DNA of 36,449 nucleotides from Anaerolineales bacterium (lineage in GTDB: Bacteria; Chloroflexota; Anaerolineae; Anaerolineales; DRKV01), in NCBI GenBank assembly GCA_024763355.1, contig JANTFR010000005.1:1-36449 (forward strand), written 5' to 3'. This document shows, one piece after another, positions 1-8,426 of this stretch. The position numbers and the translations under genes were made by a program. Numbering within the stretch: position 1 is the stretch's first letter; each line of letters opens with the position of its first letter. The notes beneath the pieces were generated by a model that was not told the DNA's origin, made no database searches, and saw only the letters and a program-made list of their open reading frames with translations.

Positions 1-443
1 AGGTGGCCCGCATGACGCATCAAGATTGGGTGAATACCGTCGCCTTCAGCCCGGACGGGCGCTACGTGGTCAGCGGCGGGTGCGATTGGGGAAATAAAAA
101 CGGTGTCTGTACGCAGGGCATGGTGCGGGTGTGGGAGGCGCTGACCGGACGTGAGGTGGCCCGCATGACGCATGAGGGGGGTGTGAATGCCGTGGCCTTC
201 AGCCCGGATACCCTTTCGGGCACAGGCGGGCGCTACGTGGTCAGCGGGAGTGATGATGGCACGGCGCGGGTCTGGCTATGGCAACCCGATGACTTACTCG
301 CCGAAGCCTGCCGCCGCCTGCCCCGCAACCTGACCCTGGCAGAGTGGCAGCAGTACATCGGTTCGGATGTGCCGTATCATGCCACCTGCCCGGAGAAGCC
401 CATCCCTGAAGATGCCCGCCAGGCAATGGAAAACAAGCCGTGA
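1..443 (+). CDS. WD40 repeat protein, 3' end only
   Basis: This is the C-terminal end of a larger gene cut by the window start. The frame is open from the first base, and the ORF-track start (GTG at 3) is only an internal Val codon. Two WD40 blades are visible ('VNTVAFSPDGRYVVSGG...VRVWEALTGREVA', then 'VNAVAFSPD...GSDDGTARVW'). They are followed by a tail reading 'LLAEACRRLPRNLTLAEWQQY' and 'YHATCPEKP'. I recall such tails on large WD40 proteins of Chloroflexi and cyanobacteria, often with an N-terminal NACHT/STAND or TIR module, but that module would lie outside the window. WD40 propellers are protein-interaction scaffolds. The blades are near-identical at DNA level ('gaggtggcccgcatgacgcat' region repeated), which suggests recent internal duplication. 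The identity of the N-terminal domain cannot be judged here. Confidence 0.85.
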   Translation, partial: VARMTHQDWVNTVAFSPDGRYVVSGGCDWGNKNGVCTQGMVRVWEALTGREVARMTHEGGVNAVAFSPDTLSGTGGRYVVSGSDDGTARVWLWQPDDLLAEACRRLPRNLTLAEWQQYIGSDVPYHATCPEKPIPEDARQAMENKP

Positions 444-485
444 GGCCGGGCGGCGGCCTCGTTGTGTCGATGCCCCACGCGAAAA

Positions 486-509
486 GCCGCCGGAGACCTC
501 TCCGGCGGC
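486..509 (-). terminator. Intrinsic terminator of tRNA-Pro
   Basis: The arms GCCGCCGGAGA and TCTCCGGCGGC form a GC-rich hairpin that is followed, reading on the minus strand, by TTTTC. It begins 11 nt after the 3' end of the tRNA-Pro gene. On the plus strand only 'ttg' follows, so it is a weaker stop for the WD40 gene. Confidence 0.75.
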
Positions 510-520
510 TTGTGAGACAG

Positions 521-595
521 TCGGGGCGGGCGGATTTGAACCGCCGACCTCACGGACCCGAACCGTGCGCTCTATCCGGGCTGAGCCACGCCCCG
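521..595 (-). tRNA. tRNA-Pro (anticodon CGG)
   Basis: On the minus strand the sequence folds as a full cloverleaf. The acceptor is CGGGGCG/CGCCCCG, positions 8-9 are TG, the D stem is GCTC/GAGC, and the anticodon arm CACGG-TTCGGGT-CCGTG gives anticodon CGG (reads CCG). The T arm is GGCGG-TTCAAAT-CCGCC and the discriminator base is A at 521. CCA is not encoded (the next bases read CTG), so a CCA-adding enzyme is needed. It has its own promoter (608-636) and terminator (486-509), so it is a monocistronic tRNA unit. Confidence 0.96.
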
Positions 596-607
596 ATTGC
601 AGGCGGC

Positions 608-636
608 ATTATACCTGACACCTGGCGCTTTGGCAA
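608..636 (-). promoter_or_regulatory. Sigma70-type promoter of tRNA-Pro
   Basis: On the minus strand TTGCCA (-35, 631-636) and TATAAT (-10, 608-613) are separated by exactly 17 bp. The tRNA 5' end lies 12 bp beyond the -10. Both the spacing and the hexamers match the housekeeping consensus well. Confidence 0.85.
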
Positions 637-676
637 GGTGCTTTCCGGCGCTTCCAGGGCTTTTCAATAATGGGTC

Positions 677-697
677 GGCGAGGGCAATGCCCTCGCC
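677..697. repeat. Short palindrome GGCGAGGGC-AAT-GCCCTCGCC
   Basis: Perfect 9-bp arms (10 with the flanking C/G) around a 3-nt loop. It lies in the spacer between the tRNA-Pro promoter and the dispersed repeat. There is no T tract on either side, so it is not an obvious terminator; it looks like a REP-type palindrome. Confidence 0.6.
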
Positions 698-698
698 G

Positions 699-892
699 GA
701 TACCCGCAGTGCAGGCAAATGCAGCGGCAAAAATCAGCGAGAATCGGCGTTCAGACCTCCGAGATTTTGCAGGTGCGATGCTCGCCCGGAGCGGCATGCA
801 CAGGCGATTACGCTTCCCAGTGCGGCTCTTGGCGGAAATCTCGGAGGTCTTTACCCCCCGGCAGGATAGCGTGTGCCCTCCAACACGTCTTT
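699..892. repeat. Dispersed repeat, copy 1 (interrupted)
   Basis: Two blocks match the spacer at 8254-8367. The left block (699-752) shares 'gatacccgcag' and 'gcaggcaaatg' and then runs of 'aatcagcg'-like decamers. The right block (857-892) shares 'cccggcagga' and 'agcgtgtgccctccaacac' followed by 'tcttt'. At this copy the blocks are separated by the inverted-repeat element at 753-850, whereas at the other copy they are nearly adjacent. The right end overlaps the stop codon of the histidine kinase gene, so this element forms the 3' border of that gene. Confidence 0.75.
753..850. mobile_element. MITE-like element with 15-bp inverted ends
   Basis: AGACCTCCGAGATTT (753-767) is perfectly inverted as AAATCTCGGAGGTCT (836-850), enclosing 68 bp with no ORF. 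The comparison with 8254-8367 suggests this block was inserted into an existing dispersed repeat. No clear target-site duplication is visible and no transposase is nearby, so a mobile origin is an inference; it could also be a long stem-loop repeat. Confidence 0.5.
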
Positions 893-2129
893 AGCGCTCT
901 CTCGGCGCTTCTCCCGCCCCCGCTTGCTCCAGGGGGAGATAGAGCGTGAAGCAACTGCCTTTTCCTTCTTCGCTCTCCGCCTCGATGCGCCCGCCGTGCA
1001 GTTGCGCCAGGTCGCGGGCTACCGAAAGCCCTAATCCCATCCCGTTGTGATGCCGCGTCAGATGTCCCTCCACCTGATAGAAGCGCTCGAAGATGCGCTC
1101 CAGGGCGCTGGCAGGGATGCCGATGCCCTCGTCCCGGACGCTAATTTGCGCATAGTCACCACTCTGGGCCTGAGCCAGGGAGACCCACACGTTTCCACCG
1201 CTATCCGTAAAGGCCAAAGCGTTCTCGATGAGATTCTTCAGGATGATGCGGATTTTCTCCGGGTCGCCCTCCAGCACCAGGGGATGGGAGGGCATTTCCA
1301 GGTGGAGGCGAATCCCTTTGGCTTCAGCCTCCCCCCGGAAGGTCTCGCAGAGCGACTCTGCCAGCGTGTTCAGGTTGACGGTGTGAAGCCGCAGGCGCGC
1401 CGTGCCCGTCTGGTAGTTATCCGCCTGGGTCGCGGTCTCGATGATTTCCTTGATGCGCATGGCGCTCTGGATGATGACGTCCACGTGTTCTTGCGTGGAT
1501 GCGTCGGCGGCTGTGGCCTGTAAAAATGTGGCGTGTCCGACCACCAGCCCCAGCGGGGTGCGTAATTCGTGGGAGGTGATGGCGATGAACTCGTCCTTGC
1601 GGCGCTGAAGGGCTTCGATTTCCGCTTGCAGGTAGCGTTTTTCGGCGGCGAGATTCTGGATGAAGGCCGGCCATGCCAGCGCTTTCCCCAGGGAGCGGAG
1701 GCGGGCGAGGGAGCCGCACGAAAGGGGCGCAGCCATCCGGGGGTAGGCGGCTATCAAAAGGCCGAGGCGGTACTCGCGGTGTTCCACCGGCAGGACGGCG
1801 ATGCCTTCCAGGGGCGCGTCTTCTTCCAAAAAAATGGGACGTCCTTCCCACGCCTCGCAGGCAGGAGGGGGATAGGCTAGGATTTCCCCGTGATGGAAAG
1901 CCCGCTGAAGTCCCTCCACGAGGAGTGGCGCCTGTACCCATTCCCGCACGGCGGGGGGAACGGCGGGGGCGAAATACCATCCCAGCGGCACGGCATCGCC
2001 CGCCGAGGGAAAAAGTACCAGTATCCCGAAGGCGTCTTCGAGAAGGGCCAGCAGGCGGCGGATGGTTTCCTCCGGAGGCAGGGTGCTGCCTTCCAGAAGT
2101 GCGGCGGAATCGGAGAGGGTATCGGTCAT
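891..2129 (-). CDS. Sensor histidine kinase with N-terminal GAF-like region
   Basis: A 412-residue soluble sensor kinase. Residues about 15-150 look like a degenerate GAF sensor domain. They are followed by a coiled linker ('AAEKRYLQAEIEALQRRK'), a HisKA domain with the H-box 'ITSHELRTPL' (His about 187), and an HATPase domain with N box 'NLIENALAF', G1 'DEGIGIP' and G2 'GMGLGLSVA'. No transmembrane segment is seen, so it is probably cytoplasmic. The ORF track extends to 2315, but I place the start at 2129 (MTDTLSDS). The longer frame would run through this gene's own extended -10 (2173-2178) and into the divergent inositol synthase gene. No convincing Shine-Dalgarno precedes 2129. No cognate receiver is adjacent, so its partner is unknown (orphan kinase). 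Confidence 0.9.
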   Translation of the reverse strand: MTDTLSDSAALLEGSTLPPEETIRRLLALLEDAFGILVLFPSAGDAVPLGWYFAPAVPPAVREWVQAPLLVEGLQRAFHHGEILAYPPPACEAWEGRPIFLEEDAPLEGIAVLPVEHREYRLGLLIAAYPRMAAPLSCGSLARLRSLGKALAWPAFIQNLAAEKRYLQAEIEALQRRKDEFIAITSHELRTPLGLVVGHATFLQATAADASTQEHVDVIIQSAMRIKEIIETATQADNYQTGTARLRLHTVNLNTLAESLCETFRGEAEAKGIRLHLEMPSHPLVLEGDPEKIRIILKNLIENALAFTDSGGNVWVSLAQAQSGDYAQISVRDEGIGIPASALERIFERFYQVEGHLTRHHNGMGLGLSVARDLAQLHGGRIEAESEEGKGSCFTLYLPLEQAGAGEAPRER

Positions 2130-2172
2130 GCGGGCTGGAAAATCGGGGGAGAAGGGAGGAAATGTGTCTGGG

Positions 2173-2181
2173 ATTATAGCA
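2173..2181 (-). promoter_or_regulatory. Extended -10 promoter of the histidine kinase
   Basis: On the minus strand TGCTATAAT (extended -10) lies 43 bp upstream of the chosen start at 2129, implying a leader of roughly 37 nt. No good -35 is visible. The position argues against the longer start in the ORF track. Confidence 0.65.
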
Positions 2182-2268
2182 CAAGGGCTAATGCGGAGGT
2201 AAAATAGACATGCTCTCAACGGGGCATTGTTTTTCTCAAAACCTTCCCATGAAAAGGAGTTTTTCGCA

Positions 2269-3348
<1,080 letters not shown>

Positions 3349-3370
3349 GGCGCTTGGCCCTCACCCCCGG

Positions 3371-3396
3371 CCCCTCTCTCACGCGTGGGAGAGGGG
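3371..3396. repeat. CCCCTCTC...GAGAGGGG palindrome, possible terminator
   Basis: Arms CCCCTCTCTCA and TGGGAGAGGGG (one G-T pair) lie 22 bp after the ino1 stop. No T run follows ('tgccggagcg'). I recall similar 'cccctctccc...gggagagggg' palindromes as recurrent in Chloroflexi intergenic DNA. It may serve as a 3'-end stabiliser of the ino1 mRNA. Confidence 0.6.
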
Positions 3397-3434
3397 TGCC
3401 GGAGCGCAGCGAGGACGGGATGAAAGATTGTAGC

Positions 3435-3466
3435 AACCACCCAACCACCTGACTACCCGAGGTTCC
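3435..3466. repeat. Octamer array before the ADH start (4 units)
   Basis: Four consecutive 8-mers, AACCACCC AACCACCT GACTACCC GAGGTTCC, end 2 bp before the ATG at 3469. The units belong to the same family as the long array before lon (9841-9928). Confidence 0.6.
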
Positions 3467-3468
3467 CT

Positions 3469-4479
3469 ATGAAAGCCTGGCGTTTGTACAACCCCGCTCC
3501 TGCCGAGAACTATCCCCTGCGACTGGAAGACGTGCCCATCCCGCAGCCTGGCGCGGGACAGGTCTTGTTGCGCGTGCATGTCTGCGGCGTGTGCCACACC
3601 GACCTGCACACCGTGGAAGGAGACATCACCCCGCCGCGTTACCCCATCACCCCCGGTCATCAGGTGGTGGCTACCGTAGCCGCGCTGGGGGAAGGCGTGG
3701 AGGAGACCTGGCTGGGGAAGCGCGTCGGCGTCCCCTGGTTTTACTCCGCCTGCGGAGAGTGCGAATACTGCCGCCGCGGTGAGGAGAACCTCTGCCCGCA
3801 GGCCCGTTTCACGGGCTTCCACGTGGACGGCGGCTACGCCGAATACATGCTGGCCGAGGCCCGCTACCTGCTCCCCATGCCGGAGAGCATTCCCCACGAG
3901 CAGGCTGCCCCGCTGTTGTGCGCCGGCATCATCGGCTACCGCTCCCTGCGGAAAGCGGATTTGCAGCCTGGCGAGCGCCTGGGATTGTTCGGCTTCGGGG
4001 CCAGCGCGCACCTTGCCATCCAGGTGGCGCGCTACTGGGATTGCGAAGTGTACGTCTTTACGCGTTCTCCCGCCCACCGGCAGCACGCCCTGGCGTTGGG
4101 CGCGGCCTGGGCGGGGGGCGCGGAGGATGCCGCCCCGAAACCCCTCGACCGGGCGGTGATTTTCGCCCCGGCGGGCGGCATCGTCCCGCTGGCGCTGGAA
4201 AAACTGCGCCCTGGCGGGACGCTGGCAATCAACGCCATCCACATGACGCCCATCCCGGAGATGCCCTACCGTCTCATCTACGGTGAGCGTACCCTGCGCA
4301 GCGTCGCCAACGCCACCTACCGCGATGGCGTGGAATTCCTGCAACTGGCCGCCGAAATCCCCGTGCGGGCTACCACCCAACTCTATGCTTTGGAGGACGC
4401 CCCCCAGGCCCTCCTGGACGTGAAACACAGCCGTATTAACGGTGAAGCCGTCCTCCTCGTGCGAAGCGGGATGGTATAA
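3469..4479 (+). CDS. Zinc-dependent alcohol dehydrogenase (MDR family)
   Basis: A 336-residue medium-chain dehydrogenase/reductase. The N-terminal catalytic domain carries '[14 protein letters not shown]' (catalytic Zn Cys and flanking residues), 'PGHQVV' (His-Glu region, here His-Gln), and the structural Zn loop with four Cys ('[15 protein letters not shown]'). The catalytic third ligand is in '[11 protein letters not shown]'. The Rossmann motif reads '[16 protein letters not shown]', a G-F-G-A-S-A variant typical of one ADH subfamily in COG1064. It probably interconverts alcohols and aldehydes with NAD(P); the substrate is unknown. GAGG of the last octamer unit lies about 10 nt upstream of the ATG and may act as ribosome site. 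Its stop codon overlaps the -10 of yebC. Confidence 0.9.
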   Translation: MKAWRLYNPAPAENYPLRLEDVPIPQPGAGQVLLRVHVCGVCHTDLHTVEGDITPPRYPITPGHQVVATVAALGEGVEETWLGKRVGVPWFYSACGECEYCRRGEENLCPQARFTGFHVDGGYAEYMLAEARYLLPMPESIPHEQAAPLLCAGIIGYRSLRKADLQPGERLGLFGFGASAHLAIQVARYWDCEVYVFTRSPAHRQHALALGAAWAGGAEDAAPKPLDRAVIFAPAGGIVPLALEKLRPGGTLAINAIHMTPIPEMPYRLIYGERTLRSVANATYRDGVEFLQLAAEIPVRATTQLYALEDAPQALLDVKHSRINGEAVLLVRSGMV

Positions 4480-4480
4480 T
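4472..4480 (+). promoter_or_regulatory. Extended -10 promoter of yebC
   Basis: TGGTATAAT is a perfect extended -10. It overlaps the TAA stop of the upstream dehydrogenase and lies 60 bp before the yebC ATG. No -35 consensus is present, as is usual for extended -10 promoters. yebC can therefore be transcribed independently of the dehydrogenase. Confidence 0.75.
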
Positions 4481-4540
4481 TTCCTCAACATTCCCCACTC
4501 GCAAACTTTCGGTACTTTCAAACTTTCTCAGGAGTATTTC

Positions 4541-5293
4541 ATGTCTGGACATTCAAAATGGTCCACCATCAAACGCAAAAAGGGCGCCCAGGACGCCAAA
4601 CGGGGACAGTTGTTTACCCGTCTGGCGCGGGAAATCACCCTGGCGGCCCGCGAGGGCGGCGGCGACCCGGAGAGCAACTTCCGCCTGCGCCTGGCGGTTG
4701 ACCGCGCCCGCTCCAACAACATGCCCAAGGACAACATTGAACGCGCCATCAAACGCGGCACCGGCGAGGACAAGAGCGGCGGCGAACTGGAAGAAATTAC
4801 CTACGAAGGCTATGCTCCCCACGGCGTAGCCCTGATGATTGCCGTCGTCACCGACAACCGCAACCGCGCCGTCGCCGAGGTGCGTCACGTCCTCAACCGT
4901 TTTGGCGGCAGTCTTGGCGAGAACGGCTCGGTGGCCTGGCAGTTCAACCGCATGGCGTATTTCTCCTTCCCGGCAGAGGGCAAAGACCCGGATGCCATCT
5001 TCGAACTGGCCGTGGAAGCCGGTGCCGACGACGTCAACTTCGACGACGAGACCATCGAGATTACCGGCCCGGTGGAGGCTTTCAAGACGATTGCCGATGC
5101 TCTCCAGGCGGCCAACATCGAGTCCGAAGAAGCCGGCCTGAAGTACATACCCACCAACGAGATAGAACTGGGGGTGGATGATACCCTCCAGGTAATGCGC
5201 GTCATTGATGCCCTGGAAGAACTGGACGACGTACAAGAAGTGTTCTCCAACCTGAGCGTTACCGAAGAAGCCCTGGCGCGCGTCGACGCCTGA
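4541..5293 (+). CDS. yebC: YebC/PmpR (TACO1) family protein
   Basis: A 250-residue protein starting with the family signature 'MSGHSKWSTIKRKKGAQDAKRG' and continuing with 'NMPKDNIERAIKRGTGE' and 'YEGYAPHGVALM'. Family members were long annotated as transcriptional regulators and have been tied to translation of difficult (for example proline-rich) stretches. The start ATG 4541 has AGGAG 6 nt upstream; the track's earlier start at 4442 lies upstream of the promoter at 4472 and is rejected. It is followed by ruvC and ruvA in the same direction, a classic yebC-ruvC-ruvA order, although a large palindrome separates yebC from ruvC. Confidence 0.96.
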   Translation: MSGHSKWSTIKRKKGAQDAKRGQLFTRLAREITLAAREGGGDPESNFRLRLAVDRARSNNMPKDNIERAIKRGTGEDKSGGELEEITYEGYAPHGVALMIAVVTDNRNRAVAEVRHVLNRFGGSLGENGSVAWQFNRMAYFSFPAEGKDPDAIFELAVEAGADDVNFDDETIEITGPVEAFKTIADALQAANIESEEAGLKYIPTNEIELGVDDTLQVMRVIDALEELDDVQEVFSNLSVTEEALARVDA

Positions 5294-5326
5294 GACCGGG
5301 CTTGCTTGCGTTGTGTATGGACATTT

Positions 5327-5364
5327 CACAGGATTGCCAGCCCGCGCGGGCTGGCAATCCTGTG
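5327..5364. repeat. 38-bp perfect palindrome between yebC and ruvC
   Basis: Arms of 19 bp begin CACAGGATTGCCAGC and meet at GC-GC with no spacer. The element ends 16 bp before the ruvC ATG, so the ruvC ribosome site (AGGAG at 5368) sits immediately after it. In RNA it would form a very stable stem. No T tract follows, so it is not a canonical terminator. Confidence 0.85.
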
Positions 5365-5380
5365 TGTAGGAGACGAAACG

Positions 5381-5887
5381 ATGCTGGTAATTGGCATTGA
5401 CCCCGGCACGGCCATCACGGGCTACGGGCTGGTAAGCGAAGACGACCGCGGCGATTTGCGCGCCGTGGCCTATGGCGTGGTCACCACCAAAGCGGGATTG
5501 CCCATGCCGGAACGCCTGCTGGTCCTCTACCGTGAATTGCAGGACATCCTCGCCCGCTACCGGCCCGAAAGCGGAGCGGTGGAAAAACTGTTCTTCCAGC
5601 GCAACGTCACCACGGCTATTTCCGTGGGGCAGGCGCGGGGCGTCTCCATGCTGGCGCTGGCCGAGGCGGGGCTGCCGGTGGACGAATACACCCCAATGGA
5701 AATCAAGCAAGCCGTGGCGGGATACGGCGGGGCTGACAAACACCAAGTGCAGTACATGGTGCGCGCTCTCCTGGGGCTGGATGAAATTCCCCGTCCCGAT
5801 GACGCCGCCGATGCCCTGGCGGTGGCAATCTGTCACCTGCATACGGCCCGCACCCGGCGCATGGCGCAGCAAGGAGGCGGAGCATGA
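5381..5887 (+). CDS. ruvC: Holliday junction resolvase RuvC
   Basis: A 168-residue endodeoxyribonuclease that cuts Holliday junctions symmetrically, working with the RuvAB motor. The RNase H-like active-site acids are visible: Asp7 in 'VIGIDPG', Glu68 in '[10 protein letters not shown]', and Asp141/Asp144 in '[15 protein letters not shown]'. Family stretches '[15 protein letters not shown]' and '[10 protein letters not shown]' are present. The start is ATG 5381, with AGGAG about 8 nt upstream; the track start at 5306 would run through the palindrome and lacks homology. It overlaps ruvA by 4 nt (ATGA), so the two are translationally coupled. ruvB is not in the window. Confidence 0.96.
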   Translation: MLVIGIDPGTAITGYGLVSEDDRGDLRAVAYGVVTTKAGLPMPERLLVLYRELQDILARYRPESGAVEKLFFQRNVTTAISVGQARGVSMLALAEAGLPVDEYTPMEIKQAVAGYGGADKHQVQYMVRALLGLDEIPRPDDAADALAVAICHLHTARTRRMAQQGGGA

Positions 5888-6465
5888 TTGCTACTTTGCG
5901 CGGCGTAGTGGCACATGGCGGGGAGAACAGCCTCGTGGTAGAAGTCGGCGGGGTGGGGCTGCTCGTCTGGGTTCCCCCCTCCGTGGCGCAGGAAGCCGCG
6001 CCGGGCGAGATGATTTTCCTGCACACCTACCTCGTCGTGCGGGAGGATTCCCTGGCGCTTTACGGCTTCGAGAGCGCTGCCGAGCGCGAACTGTTCGCCG
6101 TCTTCCTGGGGGTCAACGGGGTCGGCCCGCGGCTGGCGCTGAACATCCTCTCCACCCTCTCGCCGGAGGCCGTGCGCCGCGCCGTCTTCAACGAGCAGGC
6201 GGAGGTCTTCCAGCGGGTCTCCGGCATTGGGCGCAAAACGGCCCAGAAGATGCTTCTCCATCTGCAAGACCGCCTGGAACCCTCCCTCGAAGATTTGAGC
6301 GGCGTCGGGACGATGGGCGATGTGGATACCGAAGTGCTGGATGCCCTCACCGCGCTGGGCTACTCCGTCGTGGAGGCCCAGACCGCCATCCAGCGCCTTC
6401 CCAAAGATGCGCCCCCCGATGTGGAAAGCCGCCTGCGTCTGGTGCTCCAATCCCTGGGGGGCTGA
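5884..6465 (+). CDS. ruvA: Holliday junction DNA helicase subunit RuvA
   Basis: A 193-residue junction-binding subunit that targets the RuvB ATPase to four-way junctions. Seen: N-terminal OB-fold (residues 1-63, '[12 protein letters not shown]'), tandem helix-hairpin-helix motifs ('[16 protein letters not shown]' and '[17 protein letters not shown]'), and a C-terminal domain III of about 45 residues that contacts RuvB. The acidic pin residues of domain II cannot be assigned with certainty. It overlaps ruvC by 4 nt and precedes the amylase gene by 22 nt on the same strand, so read-through into the amylase gene is possible. Confidence 0.96.
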   Translation: MIATLRGVVAHGGENSLVVEVGGVGLLVWVPPSVAQEAAPGEMIFLHTYLVVREDSLALYGFESAAERELFAVFLGVNGVGPRLALNILSTLSPEAVRRAVFNEQAEVFQRVSGIGRKTAQKMLLHLQDRLEPSLEDLSGVGTMGDVDTEVLDALTALGYSVVEAQTAIQRLPKDAPPDVESRLRLVLQSLGG

Positions 6466-6487
6466 TTGCGCATAGCCAAATTGTGAG

Positions 6488-8176
6488 ATGAAAAAATTCC
6501 TGCCATTGCTGCTTCTGACCGTCCTCCTGTTGACCGCCTGCGGCGCGGGAGCGCAGCCCCCTTCGGGCGGCGCGGTGACCCCTGGGGTTTCTGCACCCTC
6601 CCAAAGGGAGTCCGTTACCCCGCGGCCCTCTCAGGGTGCCCCGACCCCCGCGGGGAGCGCAACCCCCACAAATCCGCCGCCCAGCCCCACGCCGTTTCCC
6701 TACCTCGCCCCCGCCTGGTTTCGGGACGCTTCGCTCTACCTCATCTTCGTGCGCTCCTTCGCCGATTCCAACGGGGACGGCGTGGGCGACCTGAACGGCA
6801 TCCGGGAGCATCTGGATTATCTCCAGGAATTGGGGGTGGATACCCTCTGGCTGATGCCCATTTACCCCTCGCCCTCCTCGCACGGCTACGATGTGACCGA
6901 TTACACCGCCGTCAATCCCCAATACGGCACGCTGGAAGACCTGCAAGGGCTGGTGGAGGCCGTCCATGCCCGCAACATGCGCCTGATTCTGGATTTCGTG
7001 CCTTCGCATCTCTCCAGCGACCACCCCTTCTTTCAGGATGCCTACGCCAACCCCGATTCGCCCTACAGCGATTGGTTCGTGTGGACGAACAAGGCACACA
7101 CCCAATACGCCGGTTTTGCAGGGAGCGCATCCATGCCGCGCTTCAATCACTACAATCCCGAAGTGGTGCGCTACCTGAGCGAGGCGGCCCTTTTCTGGCT
7201 CGACCTGGACGGCGACGGCGATTACACCGACGGGGTGGACGGCTTCCGCGTGGACAACGCCACCTTTCCGCCGGCGGAGTTCTTTTATGCCTTGCGCCAT
7301 GCCGTCAAGGAGGCTAACCCCGACGCGCTCCTGCTGGGGGAGGCCTGGGTGACCAGCCCCTCCGACCTGGGGCATTTCTTCGAGAACCAGTTCGACGCCC
7401 TGTTCGACTTTCCCCTCTACGCCCTGCTGGAGGGCAACCAGAATTTCAACGCCGATGGTCTCCTGGCGGGGAAAAGTTCTCCTGCCCTGTTGAACGTCCT
7501 CTTTCAGGATGAGGCCAAATCCTACCCGCCGGAGGGGATTGCGGTGCGCTTCGTCAGCAATCACGACACCAACCGCGTTGCCACCGAGGTGGAGGGCGAC
7601 CCGGCACGCGAGCGTCTGGCGATTGCTTTTCTTGCAGCCCTGCCCGGCCCCCCGCTGGTCTACTACGGGGAGGAAATCGGGATGTACGGGCAGAAAGGCG
7701 GCCCGCCGTATTGGGACAACTACCGCCGCGAGCCGATGGACTGGTACGCCGCCGAAAAAGGCCCCGGGCAAACGACCTGGTTCCGTCCGCCCGATGACTG
7801 GAACAAACCGGACGACGGCATCTCGGTGGAGGAGGAGGACGCCAACGCCGCCTCCCTGCTCAATTTTTACCGCCGGGTGCTGAAACTGCGCCGCGAAATG
7901 CCCGTCCTGCGCTCCGGAGAGATGCAAATTCTCTCCCTGGAGGTCGGCGGCCCCGGCCCGTGGGGGATGCTGCGCGGCGCAGGCGATGAGGCGGTGCTGG
8001 CCCTCTTCAATTTCGGTACGGAGGCCCAGGAGATGACCATCCCGGAATTTCCCTTCGGGACTGACAGTTTGACCGATTTGCTGAGCGGAGAATCCTTCCC
8101 CGCTGCGCAGGAGGGAGAACCCTACACCCTCACCCTCCCGCCCGGTGGCGCTGTCTGGCTGGCAATGACCCCCTGA
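6488..8176 (+). CDS. GH13 alpha-amylase family lipoprotein
   Basis: A 562-residue secreted glycoside hydrolase. The first 18 residues form a lipoprotein signal (MKKF, hydrophobic core, lipobox LLTAC with Cys18). A Pro/Ser/Thr-rich linker to about residue 75 follows. The (beta/alpha)8 barrel shows the GH13 regions: I 'LDFVPSH' (usually ...NH), II 'DGFRVDNAT' (nucleophile Asp256), III 'LLGEAWV' (acid/base Glu285), and IV 'FVSNHDTNR' (Asp360). The C-terminal beta domain starts near residue 480. It probably cleaves alpha-1,4-glucans outside the cell while anchored to the membrane. The exact specificity (amylase, neopullulanase or glucosidase) is not readable. The GH31 enzyme at 27.9-30.2 kb would be a natural cytoplasmic partner. 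The start ATG follows 'ttgtgag', a weak ribosome site. Confidence 0.93.
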   Translation: MKKFLPLLLLTVLLLTACGAGAQPPSGGAVTPGVSAPSQRESVTPRPSQGAPTPAGSATPTNPPPSPTPFPYLAPAWFRDASLYLIFVRSFADSNGDGVGDLNGIREHLDYLQELGVDTLWLMPIYPSPSSHGYDVTDYTAVNPQYGTLEDLQGLVEAVHARNMRLILDFVPSHLSSDHPFFQDAYANPDSPYSDWFVWTNKAHTQYAGFAGSASMPRFNHYNPEVVRYLSEAALFWLDLDGDGDYTDGVDGFRVDNATFPPAEFFYALRHAVKEANPDALLLGEAWVTSPSDLGHFFENQFDALFDFPLYALLEGNQNFNADGLLAGKSSPALLNVLFQDEAKSYPPEGIAVRFVSNHDTNRVATEVEGDPARERLAIAFLAALPGPPLVYYGEEIGMYGQKGGPPYWDNYRREPMDWYAAEKGPGQTTWFRPPDDWNKPDDGISVEEEDANAASLLNFYRRVLKLRREMPVLRSGEMQILSLEVGGPGPWGMLRGAGDEAVLALFNFGTEAQEMTIPEFPFGTDSLTDLLSGESFPAAQEGEPYTLTLPPGGAVWLAMTP

Positions 8177-8253
8177 GCGGGAGTACGAAAAGGCTGTTGG
8201 AGGAAATCCGCCCGACCTGGACGAAAGAACGCGGATTGCGCAGATTTCACGCA

Positions 8254-8367
8254 GATACCCGCAGCGCAGGCAAATGAAGCGTCGAAAATCAGCGCGAATC
8301 AGCGTGCATCAGCGCCATCAGCGTTCTGCTGCCCGGCAGGACAGCGTGTGCCCTCCAACACATCTTT
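8254..8367. repeat. Dispersed repeat, copy 2 (uninterrupted)
   Basis: This matches the blocks at 699-752 and 857-892: 'gatacccgcagcgcaggcaa' differs by one base, and 'agcgtgtgccctccaacac' is identical. Between the blocks are four degenerate decamers ('aaatcagcgc gaatcagcgt ...'). It occupies most of the 250-bp spacer between the amylase and folC genes; I see no other gene in that spacer. Confidence 0.75.
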
Positions 8368-8391
8368 GGTGCTGCCCCCTGAACGAAGCGC

Positions 8392-8420
8392 TTGCCGAAT
8401 ACTCCCGGAAAGGTTAGAAT
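8392..8420 (+). promoter_or_regulatory. folC promoter, predicted leaderless
   Basis: TTGCCG (8392-8397), 17 bp, then TAGAAT (8415-8420). The folC ATG begins 6 bp after the -10, so transcription would start at or next to the A of ATG. No Shine-Dalgarno is present, consistent with a leaderless mRNA. Confidence 0.6.
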
Positions 8421-8426
8421 CTCCCC

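Noticed and set aside
3371-3396. ino1 3' palindrome as a certain intrinsic terminator
   Set aside because: It lacks a T run and resembles a palindrome I recall as recurrent in Chloroflexi intergenic DNA, so it is listed as a repeat with a possible terminator role only.
6463-6478. TGATTGCGCATAGCCA after ruvA resembles TGATTGCGTATAGCCA after the dsbA-like gene (31162-31177)
   Set aside because: A 15/16 match between two positions is expected several times by chance in 36 kb, so it is not evidence for a shared element, although both copies begin with the stop codon.
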